This document shows positions 18,337-26,890 of a stretch of DNA of 64,000 nt, one piece after another; the first letter of the stretch is position 1, and every line of letters starts with the position of its first letter. This DNA is from Saccharomonospora sp. CUA-673 (GTDB lineage Bacteria; Actinomycetota; Actinomycetes; Mycobacteriales; Pseudonocardiaceae): assembly GCF_001942305.1 (NCBI RefSeq), contig NZ_MKKE01000022.1, positions 62,001 through 126,000 on the forward strand, given 5' to 3'. A program made the position numbers and the translations under genes. The notes under the pieces are model-generated. The model ran no database searches and was not told the origin of the DNA. It was given only the letters and a program-made list of their open reading frames with translations.

Positions 18337-18602
18337 GGCTCGTCACTCTGCCGCATCCGGCCCGGCGTTCCGACACGGTGGCGGCGACCTGCGGGAAGAG
18401 CAGCCGGCCCGGTCGGGTACCCTTGGCTGGTGCGCCGCGAGCCGGAAGGCTCCTTCAGGCGGCGATCAGGCTCCATCCATCCGTTTCCACCATGTGGCGC
18501 GCCGATTCGACCGCGCGCCGGGTTCGTCCCTGTGAACGCCCAGTGCACGTCGTGTGCGACTTCCCGGGCCTCCTTGCGACGTGCCACGTCCGAGAGGCCC
18601 AT

Positions 18603-20041
18603 GTGAGCACCGACCTGTCCAGCATGTCCACGACCACGACCCCCACCGACTCCACCCCGTTCGCCGACCTGAACCTGCCCCGGCCGCTCGTGCGCGCCCT
18701 GGCACAGGAAGGCAAGTCCGACGCCTTCGCCATCCAGGCGGCCACGCTGCCCGACGCGCTCGCCGGCCGCGACGTCCTCGGCAGGGCGCAGACCGGCTCG
18801 GGCAAGACGCTCGCGTTCGGCCTCGCGCTCCTGTCGCGGCTCGACGGCGGCAAGGCCCGCCCGAAGCGCCCGCGCGCGCTCGTGCTCGTGCCGACGCGCG
18901 AACTGGCGATGCAGGTCGCCGAGGTGCTGATGCCGCTGTCGAAGGCGCTCGGCCTGTGGTGCCGCACCGCCGTCGGCGGCATGGCCTTCACCCGCCAGGC
19001 CGACGCCCTCTCCCGCGGTGTCGACCTGCTCATCGCGACGCCGGGTCGGCTGTCTGACCACGTCCGCCAGGGCACCTGCGCGCTCGACGAGGTCGAGTTC
19101 GTCGCCCTCGACGAGGCCGACCAGATGGCCGACATGGGCTTCCTGCCGCAGGTCCGCGAGATCCTCGACCTCACCCCGCGCGACGGGCAGCGGCTGCTGT
19201 TCTCCGCCACGCTCGACGGTGACGTCTCCAAGCTCGTGCAGCGCTACCTGCACAACCCGGTGACGCACTCGGTCGCGCCCGTGACCGCGTCGGTGAAGAA
19301 CATGGACCACTACCTGCTGCAGCTCGCGCAGCCGGACAAGATGTCGGTCATCACCGAGATCGCGCCCGCGAGGGCAGGACGATCATGTTCGTGCGCACCA
19401 AGCACCACGTCGACCGGCTCGCCACGAAGCTGCGCTCCCAGGGTGTGCCCGCGGGCGCGCTGCACGGTGGGAAGACGCAGGGGCAGCGCAACCGCGTCCT
19501 GGCCGACTTCAAGGAAGGCCGCACCACGGTGCTGGTGGCCACGGACGTCGCCGCGCGCGGCATCCACGTCGACGACGTCAGCCTCGTGCTGCACGTCGAC
19601 CCGCCCGCCGACCACAAGGACTACCTGCACCGCGCGGGCCGCACCGCGCGGGCGGGCGCGTCCGGCACGGTCGTCACGCTGATCACGCGTGACCAGCGCC
19701 GGCAGACGCTGCGACTCACCGACAAGGCGGGCGTCAAGCCGAAGTCGCTGGTCGTGGCTCCGGGCGACGACGAGCTGGCCCGCATCACCGGTGCGCGGCA
19801 GCCGAGCGGCATCCCGCTCGTCGACAAGCAGCCCAAGCAGGACCGGCAGCGTCCGGGCCGTTCCCCGCGCGGTGGTCGTCCCGGCGACAACCCCCGTGGC
19901 GGTCAGGGCGGACCGCGCGGTCAGGGCGGCGGTCGACGCGACGGTGGCCGCGGTCGGGACGCCGGTGGCCGTGGCGGCCAGCCCGGCGGCCGTCCCCAGG
20001 GCGGCGGCCGCGGCAAGCCCCGCCGACGCATCGACGCCTGA
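18603..20041 (+). CDS. DEAD-box RNA helicase (one-base frame break near 19369)
   Basis: ATP-dependent RNA helicase of 479 residues once the break is repaired. First frame: AQTGSGKT (motif I), PTRELAMQV (Ia), TPGRLSDH (Ib), DEAD as LDEADQMADMG (II), SAT (III). Second frame from 19370: IMFVRTKHHVDRL (IV), VATDVAARGIHVDDV (V), HRAGRTARAG (VI), then an Arg/Gly-rich RNA-binding tail. Adding one C at 19369 (ATC GCG CCC GCC GAG) joins them without loss. GTG 18603 has GAGAGG 5 nt upstream. The long leader contains an 8-bp inverted repeat (18545-18552 with 18577-18584). The likely role is ribosome assembly or cold adaptation. The break is probably sequence error. Confidence 0.88.
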
Positions 20042-20051
20042 CCCACACTCG

Positions 20052-20109
20052 AAGCCCCCGAGGGCCCTTTGGTCGCGCTCAACGCGACTATGGGGCCTCG
20101 GGGGCTTTT
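20052..20109. terminator. Strong intrinsic terminator after the DEAD-box helicase gene
   Basis: Perfect 12-bp arms AAGCCCCCGAGG (20052-20063) and CCTCGGGGGCTT (20096-20107), with an inner GTCGCG/CGCGAC stem, followed by TTTT on the plus strand. It lies between two convergent genes and probably stops transcription both ways. Confidence 0.9.
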
Positions 20110-20115
20110 CCGTGT

Positions 20116-20862
20116 CTACATGGGGATGAGTTCGAAGTCGCAGGCGAGGCCGCCGCCGAAACGGGCACCGGTCTGGGCGGCGAACTCGCGCAGGAAGCTC
20201 GGGTCGGACATCGGGCCGTCGCCGAGGCCTTCGAGGTAGGCGCGGTGTGCGCGCAGCGAGTCCATCGCCAGGTCGATCGTGTCGGTGATGTCCACGGCGT
20301 GCGTGGCCTGCGGTGAGGCGGACACGGCGACCCAGCGCACGCCGCCCCACGGTTCGAGACCCTCGTCGAGCAGGTCGCGGAACACCCACCGGTTCGCGGC
20401 GTCGCGCACGGCGTCCAGGGTCGCGAGGCCGACGTTGCGGTGATCGGCCATGTTCAGCCACGGCCCACCCGGCCACGTCTCCCGGTGGTTGGTCATGAGC
20501 ACGAGCTCGGGCCGGTGCCTGCGGATCGCCGCGGCGATGTCCCGGCGCAGCGGCAGTCCGTACTCGATGACCCCGTCGGCGTGGTCGAGGAACTCGACCG
20601 TGTCGACGCCGACCACGCGCGCGGCCTCGATCTGCTCGCGTTCGCGCACGACTGCCGCCTCCTCGGGCGCCATCCCGTCGATGCCGGCCTCCCCGCGGGT
20701 CGCGAGAGTGTAGACCACCTGCTTGCCCTCACGGGTCCATCGGGCGACCGCGCCGGAGCCGCCGTACTCGAGGTCGTCCGGATGTGCCACCACCGCCAGT
20801 GCGCGTTGCCAGTCCTCCGGCATCGCCTCGAACCGTCCGGTGAGTTCTCCTGCCTCGGCCAC
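20116..20862 (-). CDS. PIG-L family deacetylase
   Basis: 248-residue zinc-dependent deacetylase of the PIG-L/LmbE family, related to MshB and Mca (mycothiol) and to GlcNAc-PI deacetylases. The metal motif AHPDD is at residues 26-30, with LATRGEAG, a VEFLDHADG segment and the third ligand region WLNMADHRNVG. The substrate is unknown; the sequence is distinct from canonical MshB, so a mycothiol role is only one option. GTG 20862 is favoured because GAGGAG is 6 nt upstream; an ATG at 20883 would add 7 residues. It is divergent from the BioF-like gene. Confidence 0.8.
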   Translation of the reverse strand: MAEAGELTGRFEAMPEDWQRALAVVAHPDDLEYGGSGAVARWTREGKQVVYTLATRGEAGIDGMAPEEAAVVREREQIEAARVVGVDTVEFLDHADGVIEYGLPLRRDIAAAIRRHRPELVLMTNHRETWPGGPWLNMADHRNVGLATLDAVRDAANRWVFRDLLDEGLEPWGGVRWVAVSASPQATHAVDITDTIDLAMDSLRAHRAYLEGLGDGPMSDPSFLREFAAQTGARFGGGLACDFELIPM

Positions 20863-20907
20863 CCCTCGCTCCTCTCCGGTCATCCCCGTGGTGCGAGACT
20901 GCCAGCT

Positions 20908-22085
20908 GTGAACGCACCCGGTCCAGCTCTGCCACCCGACGAGGTCTTCGACTGGCTCGAGGCCGAGGCGACCGCCCGCGGCGACGCCGGGCTCAGCCCC
21001 CGGCCGCGACAGCGCGCGGCGGGTCCCGCGCCGGGCCGGATCGATCTGGCCGGCGACGACTATCTCGGCCTGGCCCAGGACAAACGGGTCGCGGGGGCGA
21101 CCGCGGCCGCGGCGCTGAAGTGGGGCGCGGGAGCGGCCGGTTCGCGCCTGCTCGGCGGGTCCCTCGAACTGCACACCGAGCTGGAGCACGAGCTCGCCCG
21201 GTTCGTCGGCGCGCAGGCCGCGGCGGTGTTCCCGTCGGCCTACACCGCGAATCTGGCCGCGGTGACCGCCCTGTCGGGTACGGAATCGGCGATCGTCAGC
21301 GACAAGTCGGTCCAGCCCTCGCTCGTCGACGGCTGCCGCCTGTCGCGCGGCGACATCGCCGCCGTCACCCACCTCGACGTGGACGCGGTCGCTACGCCCT
21401 GTCGACGCGGCGCAAGACGCGCGCCCTCGTGGTCACCGAGTCGGTGTTCGGCGTCGACGGCGACGCGGCCGAGCTGGCCGGTCTCGTCGAGACGTGCCGG
21501 TCGCACGGCGCGGCGCTGCTCGTCGACGACGCCCACGGCTTCGGTGTGGTCGGCGACGGCGGCCGCGGCGCGGTCCACGACGCGGGGCTCTCGTCCGCGC
21601 CGGACGTCGTCACCACCGTGAGCCTCGCCGGCGCGCTCGGCACGCAGGGCGGGGCCGTGGTGGGACCGCGCAGGGCGATCCGGCACATCGTCGACGTCGC
21701 CCGCGCCTACGGTTACGACTCGGCCCTCGCGCCGGGCAACGCAGCCGCCGCCCTCGCCGCGCTCGGCGCGTTGCGCGAGGAGCCCGAGCTGCCGGGCAAG
21801 GCCGTCGCCACCGCACTGTCGCTCGCGCAGGGCCTGCGCGCCGCGGGGTTGCGGACGAGCATGCCGGCGGCTGCGATCGTGTCGCTGCCGGCGCCCAGTG
21901 CCCAGGCCGCCGCCACGTGGGCGGACGCGTGCGCCGAGCACGGCGTGCACGTCGGCCGGGTCTGCCCGCCGATCGCCGCGGCCTCCGACGGCGTCACGCG
22001 CCTGCGCCTGGCCGCCCGCGCCACCCTCGGCGAGTCCGATGTGGACACCGCCGTCAAGGTGATCGCGGAGACCTCACCGCAGTAA
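20908..22085 (+). CDS. BioF-like alpha-oxoamine synthase homologue lacking PLP residues (frame break near 21392)
   Basis: 392 residues after adding one base at 21392; fold type I PLP enzyme of the 8-amino-7-oxononanoate synthase group. The general fold is clear: LAGDDYLGLA, GSRLLGGSLELHTELEHELARFVG, AVFPSAYTANLAAV and DDAHGFGVVGDGG. The PLP lysine position (SKALG in AONS) reads AGALG in VSLAGALGTQGG, and the stacking His of the NHAS motif is replaced (SVQPSLVDG). Without the Schiff-base Lys it cannot be an ordinary AONS. It may be a pseudoenzyme, a binding protein or a decayed paralogue. GTG 20908 has no clear ribosome site. Confidence 0.75.
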
Positions 22086-22118
22086 CCCGCCCGCTCGCCC
22101 GGCTGAGGTCGCCCCGGC

Positions 22119-23228
22119 TCAGGTGGTATGCGCGACCGCCAACGGGACGAACCGTTCGGCGCTCGTGAACGATCCGTGCTGGCCGACCAACGCCGTCTCC
22201 CGCGGTTCCGCCGACGCGCGCACGAGGCCGACCGTCCCGCGCGCCGCGGCGACGACATCGCCGATGCGCGGACGCACCCGGTCGTCCACCCGCGGTCCGA
22301 ACCAGCCGTCGGCGATCGCCTCGTCGCGACCGGCGACCCAGGCCCGCTCGCCGAGCACCTCCCGCCATGCGGCGAGCACGTCGCGCTCGGCGCCCGGCTC
22401 GGTGTAGACGTGCCGCGCCCGCACCTCCCCGCCGAAGGCCCGGACCCCGGCGCTCAGCTCAGGTGCGGTGTCCAGGTCGAGGGTCTCGGAGATCCGCACC
22501 ATGCCGTGGTCGGCAACGACGGCCAGCACCGCCTCGTCGGGCAGTCCATCCACAAGCGACTCGACGAGCCGGTCGACCTGGCGCAGTTGCAGCCGCCACG
22601 GTTCGGACCCCGGCCCGTACAGATGGCCGGCCAGGTCGAGATCGGCGTGGTAGCCGTAGACGAACGCCCGCGGCGCCCGCAGGCCGTCGAGCACCCCCGC
22701 CGCGAGATCGCCCAGCGCGTGCACCCCGACGTATCGGCCGCCGCGCAACGCCGCGCGCGTCAACGCCGAGCCGTCGAACTGCGCCGACGACACCACGCGC
22801 GTGGTCACCCCCGCCGCGGCGGCCCGTTCGAACGTCGTCGCCCGCGGCTGGACGTCCTCGGCGGCCAGCGTCTCCGACAGATCCTCGCCGTCGGGATGAC
22901 TGCACCATCGCAGGGCGTTGACCACACCGGTGCCGGGGATCTCGAAGCTGTAGCCCGCCATCCCGTGCTCGCCCGACTCGACGCCGGTGCCGACGGCGGC
23001 CAGGCCCGCGGCGGTCGTCGCCGGATACCCCACCGACAGGCGCCGGGCCGACAGCGAACCCAGCACGGGCGCACAGTCGGCGTGCTCGCGGAGCAGGTCC
23101 CAGCCGAGCCCGTCGATCAACAACAGGCAGGCCCTCCTCGCCTCGGGCAGGTCCAGCGTCGGCGTGCACCCCGGTACGTCCAAGGCCGCCAGCATCGTCG
23201 GGGCGACCTGGCACAGGTGCGGATCCAT
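22119..23228 (-). CDS. Alkaline phosphatase-fold phosphodiesterase (nucleotide pyrophosphatase family)
   Basis: 369 residues of the type I phosphodiesterase/nucleotide pyrophosphatase superfamily. Visible are the metal-binding LLLIDGLGWDLL, the nucleophile region SVGYPATTAAGLAAVGTG (Thr in PATT), HGMAGYSFEIPG, the YHADLDLAGHLYGPGS metal site and VVADHGMVRIS. It hydrolyses phosphodiester or phosphonate substrates that cannot be specified; orthologues are widespread in actinobacteria. ATG 23228 begins 20 nt after the tetR stop, so the two are likely co-transcribed. Confidence 0.85.
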   Translation of the reverse strand: MDPHLCQVAPTMLAALDVPGCTPTLDLPEARRACLLLIDGLGWDLLREHADCAPVLGSLSARRLSVGYPATTAAGLAAVGTGVESGEHGMAGYSFEIPGTGVVNALRWCSHPDGEDLSETLAAEDVQPRATTFERAAAAGVTTRVVSSAQFDGSALTRAALRGGRYVGVHALGDLAAGVLDGLRAPRAFVYGYHADLDLAGHLYGPGSEPWRLQLRQVDRLVESLVDGLPDEAVLAVVADHGMVRISETLDLDTAPELSAGVRAFGGEVRARHVYTEPGAERDVLAAWREVLGERAWVAGRDEAIADGWFGPRVDDRVRPRIGDVVAAARGTVGLVRASAEPRETALVGQHGSFTSAERFVPLAVAHTT

Positions 23229-23248
23229 GTCCGACAGCCTGGCCGACC

Positions 23249-23827
23249 TCAGCCCGCCGGCGCCAGCCTCGCCAGGTGCCGATCGATCAACGACTCGGCG
23301 TGTGCCGGACTCCGATGCCCCAACAGCACGGCGTCGCCGAGTCCGCCGACGAGCGCCAGCAGCGTCTCGGCCTCGGGTTCGGCGTCCAGCTCCGGATCGA
23401 TGCCCCCGGCCTCCTGTGCTGCCGCGACGAGGGTCGTCAGCAGGGCGACCAGCTCGCCGTGGCCCTCGCGGAACCGCGTGCCGATCGCCGGATCCTTCAG
23501 CGCCCGCGGCAGGAAGGCGTTCGCGACGAGCGCCTCGGTGCGCGCCTCGGCGTCCACGGGCAGCATCGCCACGAGCACCTCGCGCAGCGCGGGCGGCCCG
23601 TCGGGTATGCGCCGTTCGACCTGCCTGCGCAGCGCCGTCGTCGCGTACCGCAGCATCTCGTCCTTCGTCGCGAAGTAGTGCTGCACGAGACCCTTGGAGA
23701 TCCCCGCCTCGACGGCGACCTCGCCGAGGCTGACCGCCTCGAGGCCGCGATCGGCCGCGATCCGGCGCACCGCCTCGGCGATCATCCGGCGCCGCTCGTC
23801 GTGATCGACCACCTTCGGCACCCGCAT
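23249..23827 (-). CDS. TetR family transcriptional regulator
   Basis: 192 residues. The N-terminal helix-turn-helix spans residues about 10-55 (ERRRMIAEAVRRIAADRGLE, VSLGEVAVEAGISKGLVQHYFATKDEML), and the C-terminal ligand domain is of the BetI-like type. ATG 23827 has GGAAGGGCGG just upstream. It is divergent from the alpha/beta hydrolase gene, and the shared region carries two related inverted-repeat sites, so it likely represses both. Ligand unknown. Confidence 0.9.
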   Translation of the reverse strand: MRVPKVVDHDERRRMIAEAVRRIAADRGLEAVSLGEVAVEAGISKGLVQHYFATKDEMLRYATTALRRQVERRIPDGPPALREVLVAMLPVDAEARTEALVANAFLPRALKDPAIGTRFREGHGELVALLTTLVAAAQEAGGIDPELDAEPEAETLLALVGGLGDAVLLGHRSPAHAESLIDRHLARLAPAG

Positions 23828-23858
23828 CCGCCCTTCCGACGTCGACCGGCACAGCTGT

Positions 23859-23916
23859 CGCGATACGACCGGATTGCCAACCGCCTCGCGCATCTTTACA
23901 ATCCGATTGTATCGCG
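23859..23916. promoter_or_regulatory. Paired TetR-type operators between tetR and the hydrolase gene
   Basis: CGCGATACGACCGGATTG at 23859-23876 is matched in reverse complement, with two mismatches, by CAATCCGATTGTATCGCG at 23899-23916. The right copy contains the perfect palindrome TACAAT-CCG-ATTGTA (23897-23911). The sites sit 32 bp before tetR and 16 bp before the hydrolase ATG, ideal for autorepression and divergent control. Confidence 0.7.
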
Positions 23917-23931
23917 AAACGGGGGTGGGGA

Positions 23932-24900
23932 ATGTCGCGCAGGTCTCCGCGTACGGGCGGGTTCGTGTCCGCGCAGGCACGCGCCGAGTTCGACGCGGCC
24001 TACGACCGGGGGCTGCGCGCGCTGCCGGCGCCGGCCGGGACGTGGGACGTGCCGACCGGCTTCGGCACCGCGCGGGTGTACCGGTTCGGGTCCGGCAGCA
24101 ACTCCGGCACCGACACCGGGGCGCCGTTGCTGCTGCTGCCCGGACGCGCCGGCACCGTCGTCATGTGGGAGCCGAACCTGCGCGCCCTCGCGGCCCGGCG
24201 GCCGGTGTACGCGCTGGACGTCATCGGCGAACCCGGACGCAGTGAGCAGACCGCGCCGATCCGCGACGGCACCGAGCACGCCGCCTGGCTCGTCGACGTA
24301 CTGTCCGAACTGGACCTGCCACCGGTGCACCTGGTCGGCTACTCCTTCGGCGGCTGGCTCGCCGCGAACCTCGCCGTGAACCTCGCCGCCGGCCTGCCGA
24401 CCCGCTCCGACGCACGGCTCGCGTCGCTGACCCTGCTCGACCCGGTGCAGACGTTCGCGCGGTTCCCGGCGGCCCTGATCGCGCGCAGCGCGCTCACCGT
24501 GGTGCCCGGGATCCGCGGCCGGGCACGCGAATCGTTCCTGCGCTGGATGTCCGGCGGCGCCGAGTCCGCGTCGGCCGAGGCCGACGATCCGGTGGTGCGG
24601 GTCATCGACGAGGGCATGCGGACCTACCGCATCGCCCTGCCGACACCGACCCTGCCGCCGGATGCCCGGCTGCGGGCGATCGACGTTCCCGTGCTGGCCC
24701 TGCTGGCGGGACGCAGCGTCATCCACGACGCCCGCCGGGCCGCCGAGCGGGCCCGGCGCCTGCTGCCCGCCGCCGAGGTGGAGGTGTGGCCCGCGGCCAC
24801 GCACGCGATCGCCGGCGAGTTCCCGGACGCCGTCAGCACCCGCATCCTCGACTTCGTCGAGCGTGTCGAGAAACCCGAGAATCCGGAGCAGACGCCATGA
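23932..24900 (+). CDS. Alpha/beta hydrolase
   Basis: 322 residues. The oxyanion and nucleophile region is LLLLPGRAGTVVMWEPNL and GYSFGGWLAANLA (Ser nucleophile), and the catalytic His is probably in AATHAIAGEFPD near the C-terminus. It could be a small-molecule esterase or lactonase; the substrate is not readable. ATG 23932 follows a G-rich GGGGTGGGG. Its stop overlaps the next gene's ATG (ATGA), so the pair is translationally coupled and probably controlled by the divergent TetR. Confidence 0.85.
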   Translation: MSRRSPRTGGFVSAQARAEFDAAYDRGLRALPAPAGTWDVPTGFGTARVYRFGSGSNSGTDTGAPLLLLPGRAGTVVMWEPNLRALAARRPVYALDVIGEPGRSEQTAPIRDGTEHAAWLVDVLSELDLPPVHLVGYSFGGWLAANLAVNLAAGLPTRSDARLASLTLLDPVQTFARFPAALIARSALTVVPGIRGRARESFLRWMSGGAESASAEADDPVVRVIDEGMRTYRIALPTPTLPPDARLRAIDVPVLALLAGRSVIHDARRAAERARRLLPAAEVEVWPAATHAIAGEFPDAVSTRILDFVERVEKPENPEQTP

Positions 24901-25544
24901 CCGGCGACAGCCAACGCGTACCCCCGCTCGTCCGGAGCATCGCCTGGGACGTCGGCGGGCCGCTCGCCGCCTACTACGGACTGCGCGCCGTCGGGGTGCC
25001 CGACCTGCAGGCACTGCTGGCCGGTGCGCTCCTCGCCGCCGCCCGCGTGGTGTGGAGCATCGTGCGGAGCCGGACGTTCAACGCCTTCGCCTGCCTGATG
25101 GCCGTGATCCTCGGCATCGGCCTGGCACTGACGTTCGTCTCGGGCGACAGCCGGTTCCTGCTCATGAAGGAATCGCTCGCCACCGGTGCCGCCGGCATCA
25201 TCCTGCTGGCCAGCTGCGCCGGCCGCAGCCCGCTCATCCTGACCGTGGTCCGCGAGGGCGCGACACCGTCCAGACGCGACGAGATCGACCGGCTCTGCGC
25301 CGAGATCCCCACGTTCCGCCGCGCCTTCACGCGCATGACCGTCGTGTGGGGTGTCGCGCTGTTGACGGAGGCGGTGCTGCGCGTACCGCTGGTCTACCTG
25401 CTGCCGGTGGACGCGATGGTGGTGCTGTCGATCGTGCTCCTCGGTGCCGTCGTCACCGCGTTGTCGGTGTGGACGGCGTGGTACGCGGACCGGGTCCACA
25501 AGCGACACGCGCTCGAGGAGCATTCGGACCCGGCCCGCGACTGA
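24897..25544 (+). CDS. VC0807-like/DUF3159-type membrane protein
   Basis: 215 residues with five or six predicted transmembrane helices: GGPLAAYYGLRAVGVPDLQA, LLAGALLAAARVVWSIV, FACLMAVILGIGLALTFVSG, MTVVWGVALLTEAVLRVPLV and VLSIVLLGAVVTALSVWTAW. Family resemblance is to the VC0807 or intracellular-septation-A-like membrane proteins, with no known biochemical function. It overlaps the hydrolase gene by 4 nt and probably works with it. Confidence 0.75.
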   Translation: MTGDSQRVPPLVRSIAWDVGGPLAAYYGLRAVGVPDLQALLAGALLAAARVVWSIVRSRTFNAFACLMAVILGIGLALTFVSGDSRFLLMKESLATGAAGIILLASCAGRSPLILTVVREGATPSRRDEIDRLCAEIPTFRRAFTRMTVVWGVALLTEAVLRVPLVYLLPVDAMVVLSIVLLGAVVTALSVWTAWYADRVHKRHALEEHSDPARD

Positions 25545-25548
25545 GCCG

Positions 25549-26249
25549 CTACTCGTCGAAGTCGCGTCCGGCGAGTTCGACGATCCGCTGAACCGCCTCA
25601 TCGGCCTGCGAGCCCGTGGCCGACACGACGATCGTGTCGCCCTTGCGGGCCGCCAGGGACATCAGCGAGAACACGCTCTTGCCGTCGGCCTCGGTCTCGC
25701 CGCTGGCGATGCGCACATCCGCGTCGAGGTCGGCGATCGTCCTCGTCAGCAGCGCCGCGGGCCGGGCGTGCAGACCGACCTCGTTGGTCAGCGTGATCTC
25801 CGCCCGCGCACCATCCGCACCGCCTGCGGTGTCGTCGGCTGCAGCGTCTGCGGATGCGTCCTCGGACCCGGCCGCACCGCCCGCCACGCGGGCGCGTCGG
25901 CGACGGCACCGCGGTCACCGCCGCCCTGCGCGGCCACGGCGGCCGCGACCGCGCCCTCGACGAGCGGGGCGTCGACCACGACCGCACTGCCGGGGTCGGC
26001 CAGCGATTCCACCGCCAGCTCCGCCGTCATCTGCGCGCTGCCGAGGTCGTACAGCAGCACGACCCCGGAACCCGAGTCGGCCTCCGTGACGGCGGCGAGC
26101 ACGGCCTCGAAGTCCGTGCCGATGCCGCCGTCCGGCAGCCCGCCGGCGGCGCGCACGGTCACGTCGGGCGCCATCTGCGCCGCCACCTCGACGACGCCTG
26201 ACGCCAACGTGGCGCTGTGCGACACGATCACCAGACCCACACCTGTCAT
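25549..26249 (-). CDS. dhaM: DhaM phosphotransferase fused to HPr (frame break near 25887)
   Basis: 233 residues after adding one base near 25887. The N-terminal EIIA-Man-like DhaM domain starts TGVGLVIVSHS (phospho-His about 11) and continues GIGTDFEAVLAAV and GVVLLYDLGSAQM. An Ala/Asp/Ser-rich linker leads to a C-terminal HPr domain with GLHARPAALL (phospho-His) and KSVFSLMSLAA (regulatory Ser). It passes phosphate from the PTS to the ADP bound to DhaL. E. coli DhaM also carries an EI-like domain, which is absent here, so general enzyme I must supply phosphate. Last gene of dhaK-dhaL-dhaM; the break is probably sequence error. Confidence 0.88.
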
Positions 26250-26260
26250 ACCGCCGCCTT

Positions 26261-26890
26261 TCACGACACAGTTTCCGCGAACGAGCGCAACAACAACGCC
26301 GTCGACGTGGCGCCGGGATCGGCGTGCCCCACACTCCGTTCACCCAGATACGATGCCCGTCCCTTCCTGGCGACGAGCGGCACGGTCGAGTCCGCGCCCT
26401 CCTTGGCCGCGTCGGCCGCGGCACCGAGCACCGCCGCGGCGTCCCCGCCGTCGGCGTGGGCCTGCCGGGCCGCCTCGACAGCCGGGGAGAGCGCGTCGAC
26501 CATCGTGGCATCGCCGACCTCGGCCTTGCCGCGCGCGACGACACCCTCCAGAGCCGCCTCCAGCCCGGCGACGACCGCCTCGGCGTCCAGTTCGGACCGA
26601 TCACCGAGCTTCGTCGCCGCGCGCAGGAACGCCGTGCCGTACAACGGTCCCGCGGCACCGCCCACCTTCGAGATCAGGGTCGTCGCGGCGATCTTCAGCA
26701 CCGCGCCGGGCGTCTCCGGAACCCCGGAGTCCAGAGTGGAGAGGATCGCCGCGAACCCGCGGTCGAGGTTCTCGCCGTGGTCGGCGTCCCCGATGGCCCG
26801 GTCCAGGTCGATGAGCTCGGCCTTGTGGTCGGCGACGGTCGCCGCGCCCGCGCGGAGAACCTCCGCCACCCGCTTCGCGTCGCAGCCCAT
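26261..26890 (-). CDS. dhaL: Dihydroxyacetone kinase subunit DhaL (ADP-binding)
   Basis: 209-residue all-alpha nucleotide subunit. It has the Mg-binding IGDADHGENLDRGF motif near residue 33, ISKVGGAAGPLYG, and the C-terminal SVGHADPGATS that closes the nucleotide site. ADP stays bound as a cofactor and is rephosphorylated by DhaM. The ATG at 26890 shares one base with the dhaK stop (TGATG); a GTG at 26902 is an alternative start. Confidence 0.93.
   Translation of the reverse strand: MGCDAKRVAEVLRAGAATVADHKAELIDLDRAIGDADHGENLDRGFAAILSTLDSGVPETPGAVLKIAATTLISKVGGAAGPLYGTAFLRAATKLGDRSELDAEAVVAGLEAALEGVVARGKAEVGDATMVDALSPAVEAARQAHADGGDAAAVLGAAADAAKEGADSTVPLVARKGRASYLGERSVGHADPGATSTALLLRSFAETVS

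Noticed and set aside
18337..18602. Riboswitch or small RNA upstream of the helicase gene
   Set aside because: Only an 8-bp inverted repeat with a 24-nt loop was found; not enough structure to support a call.
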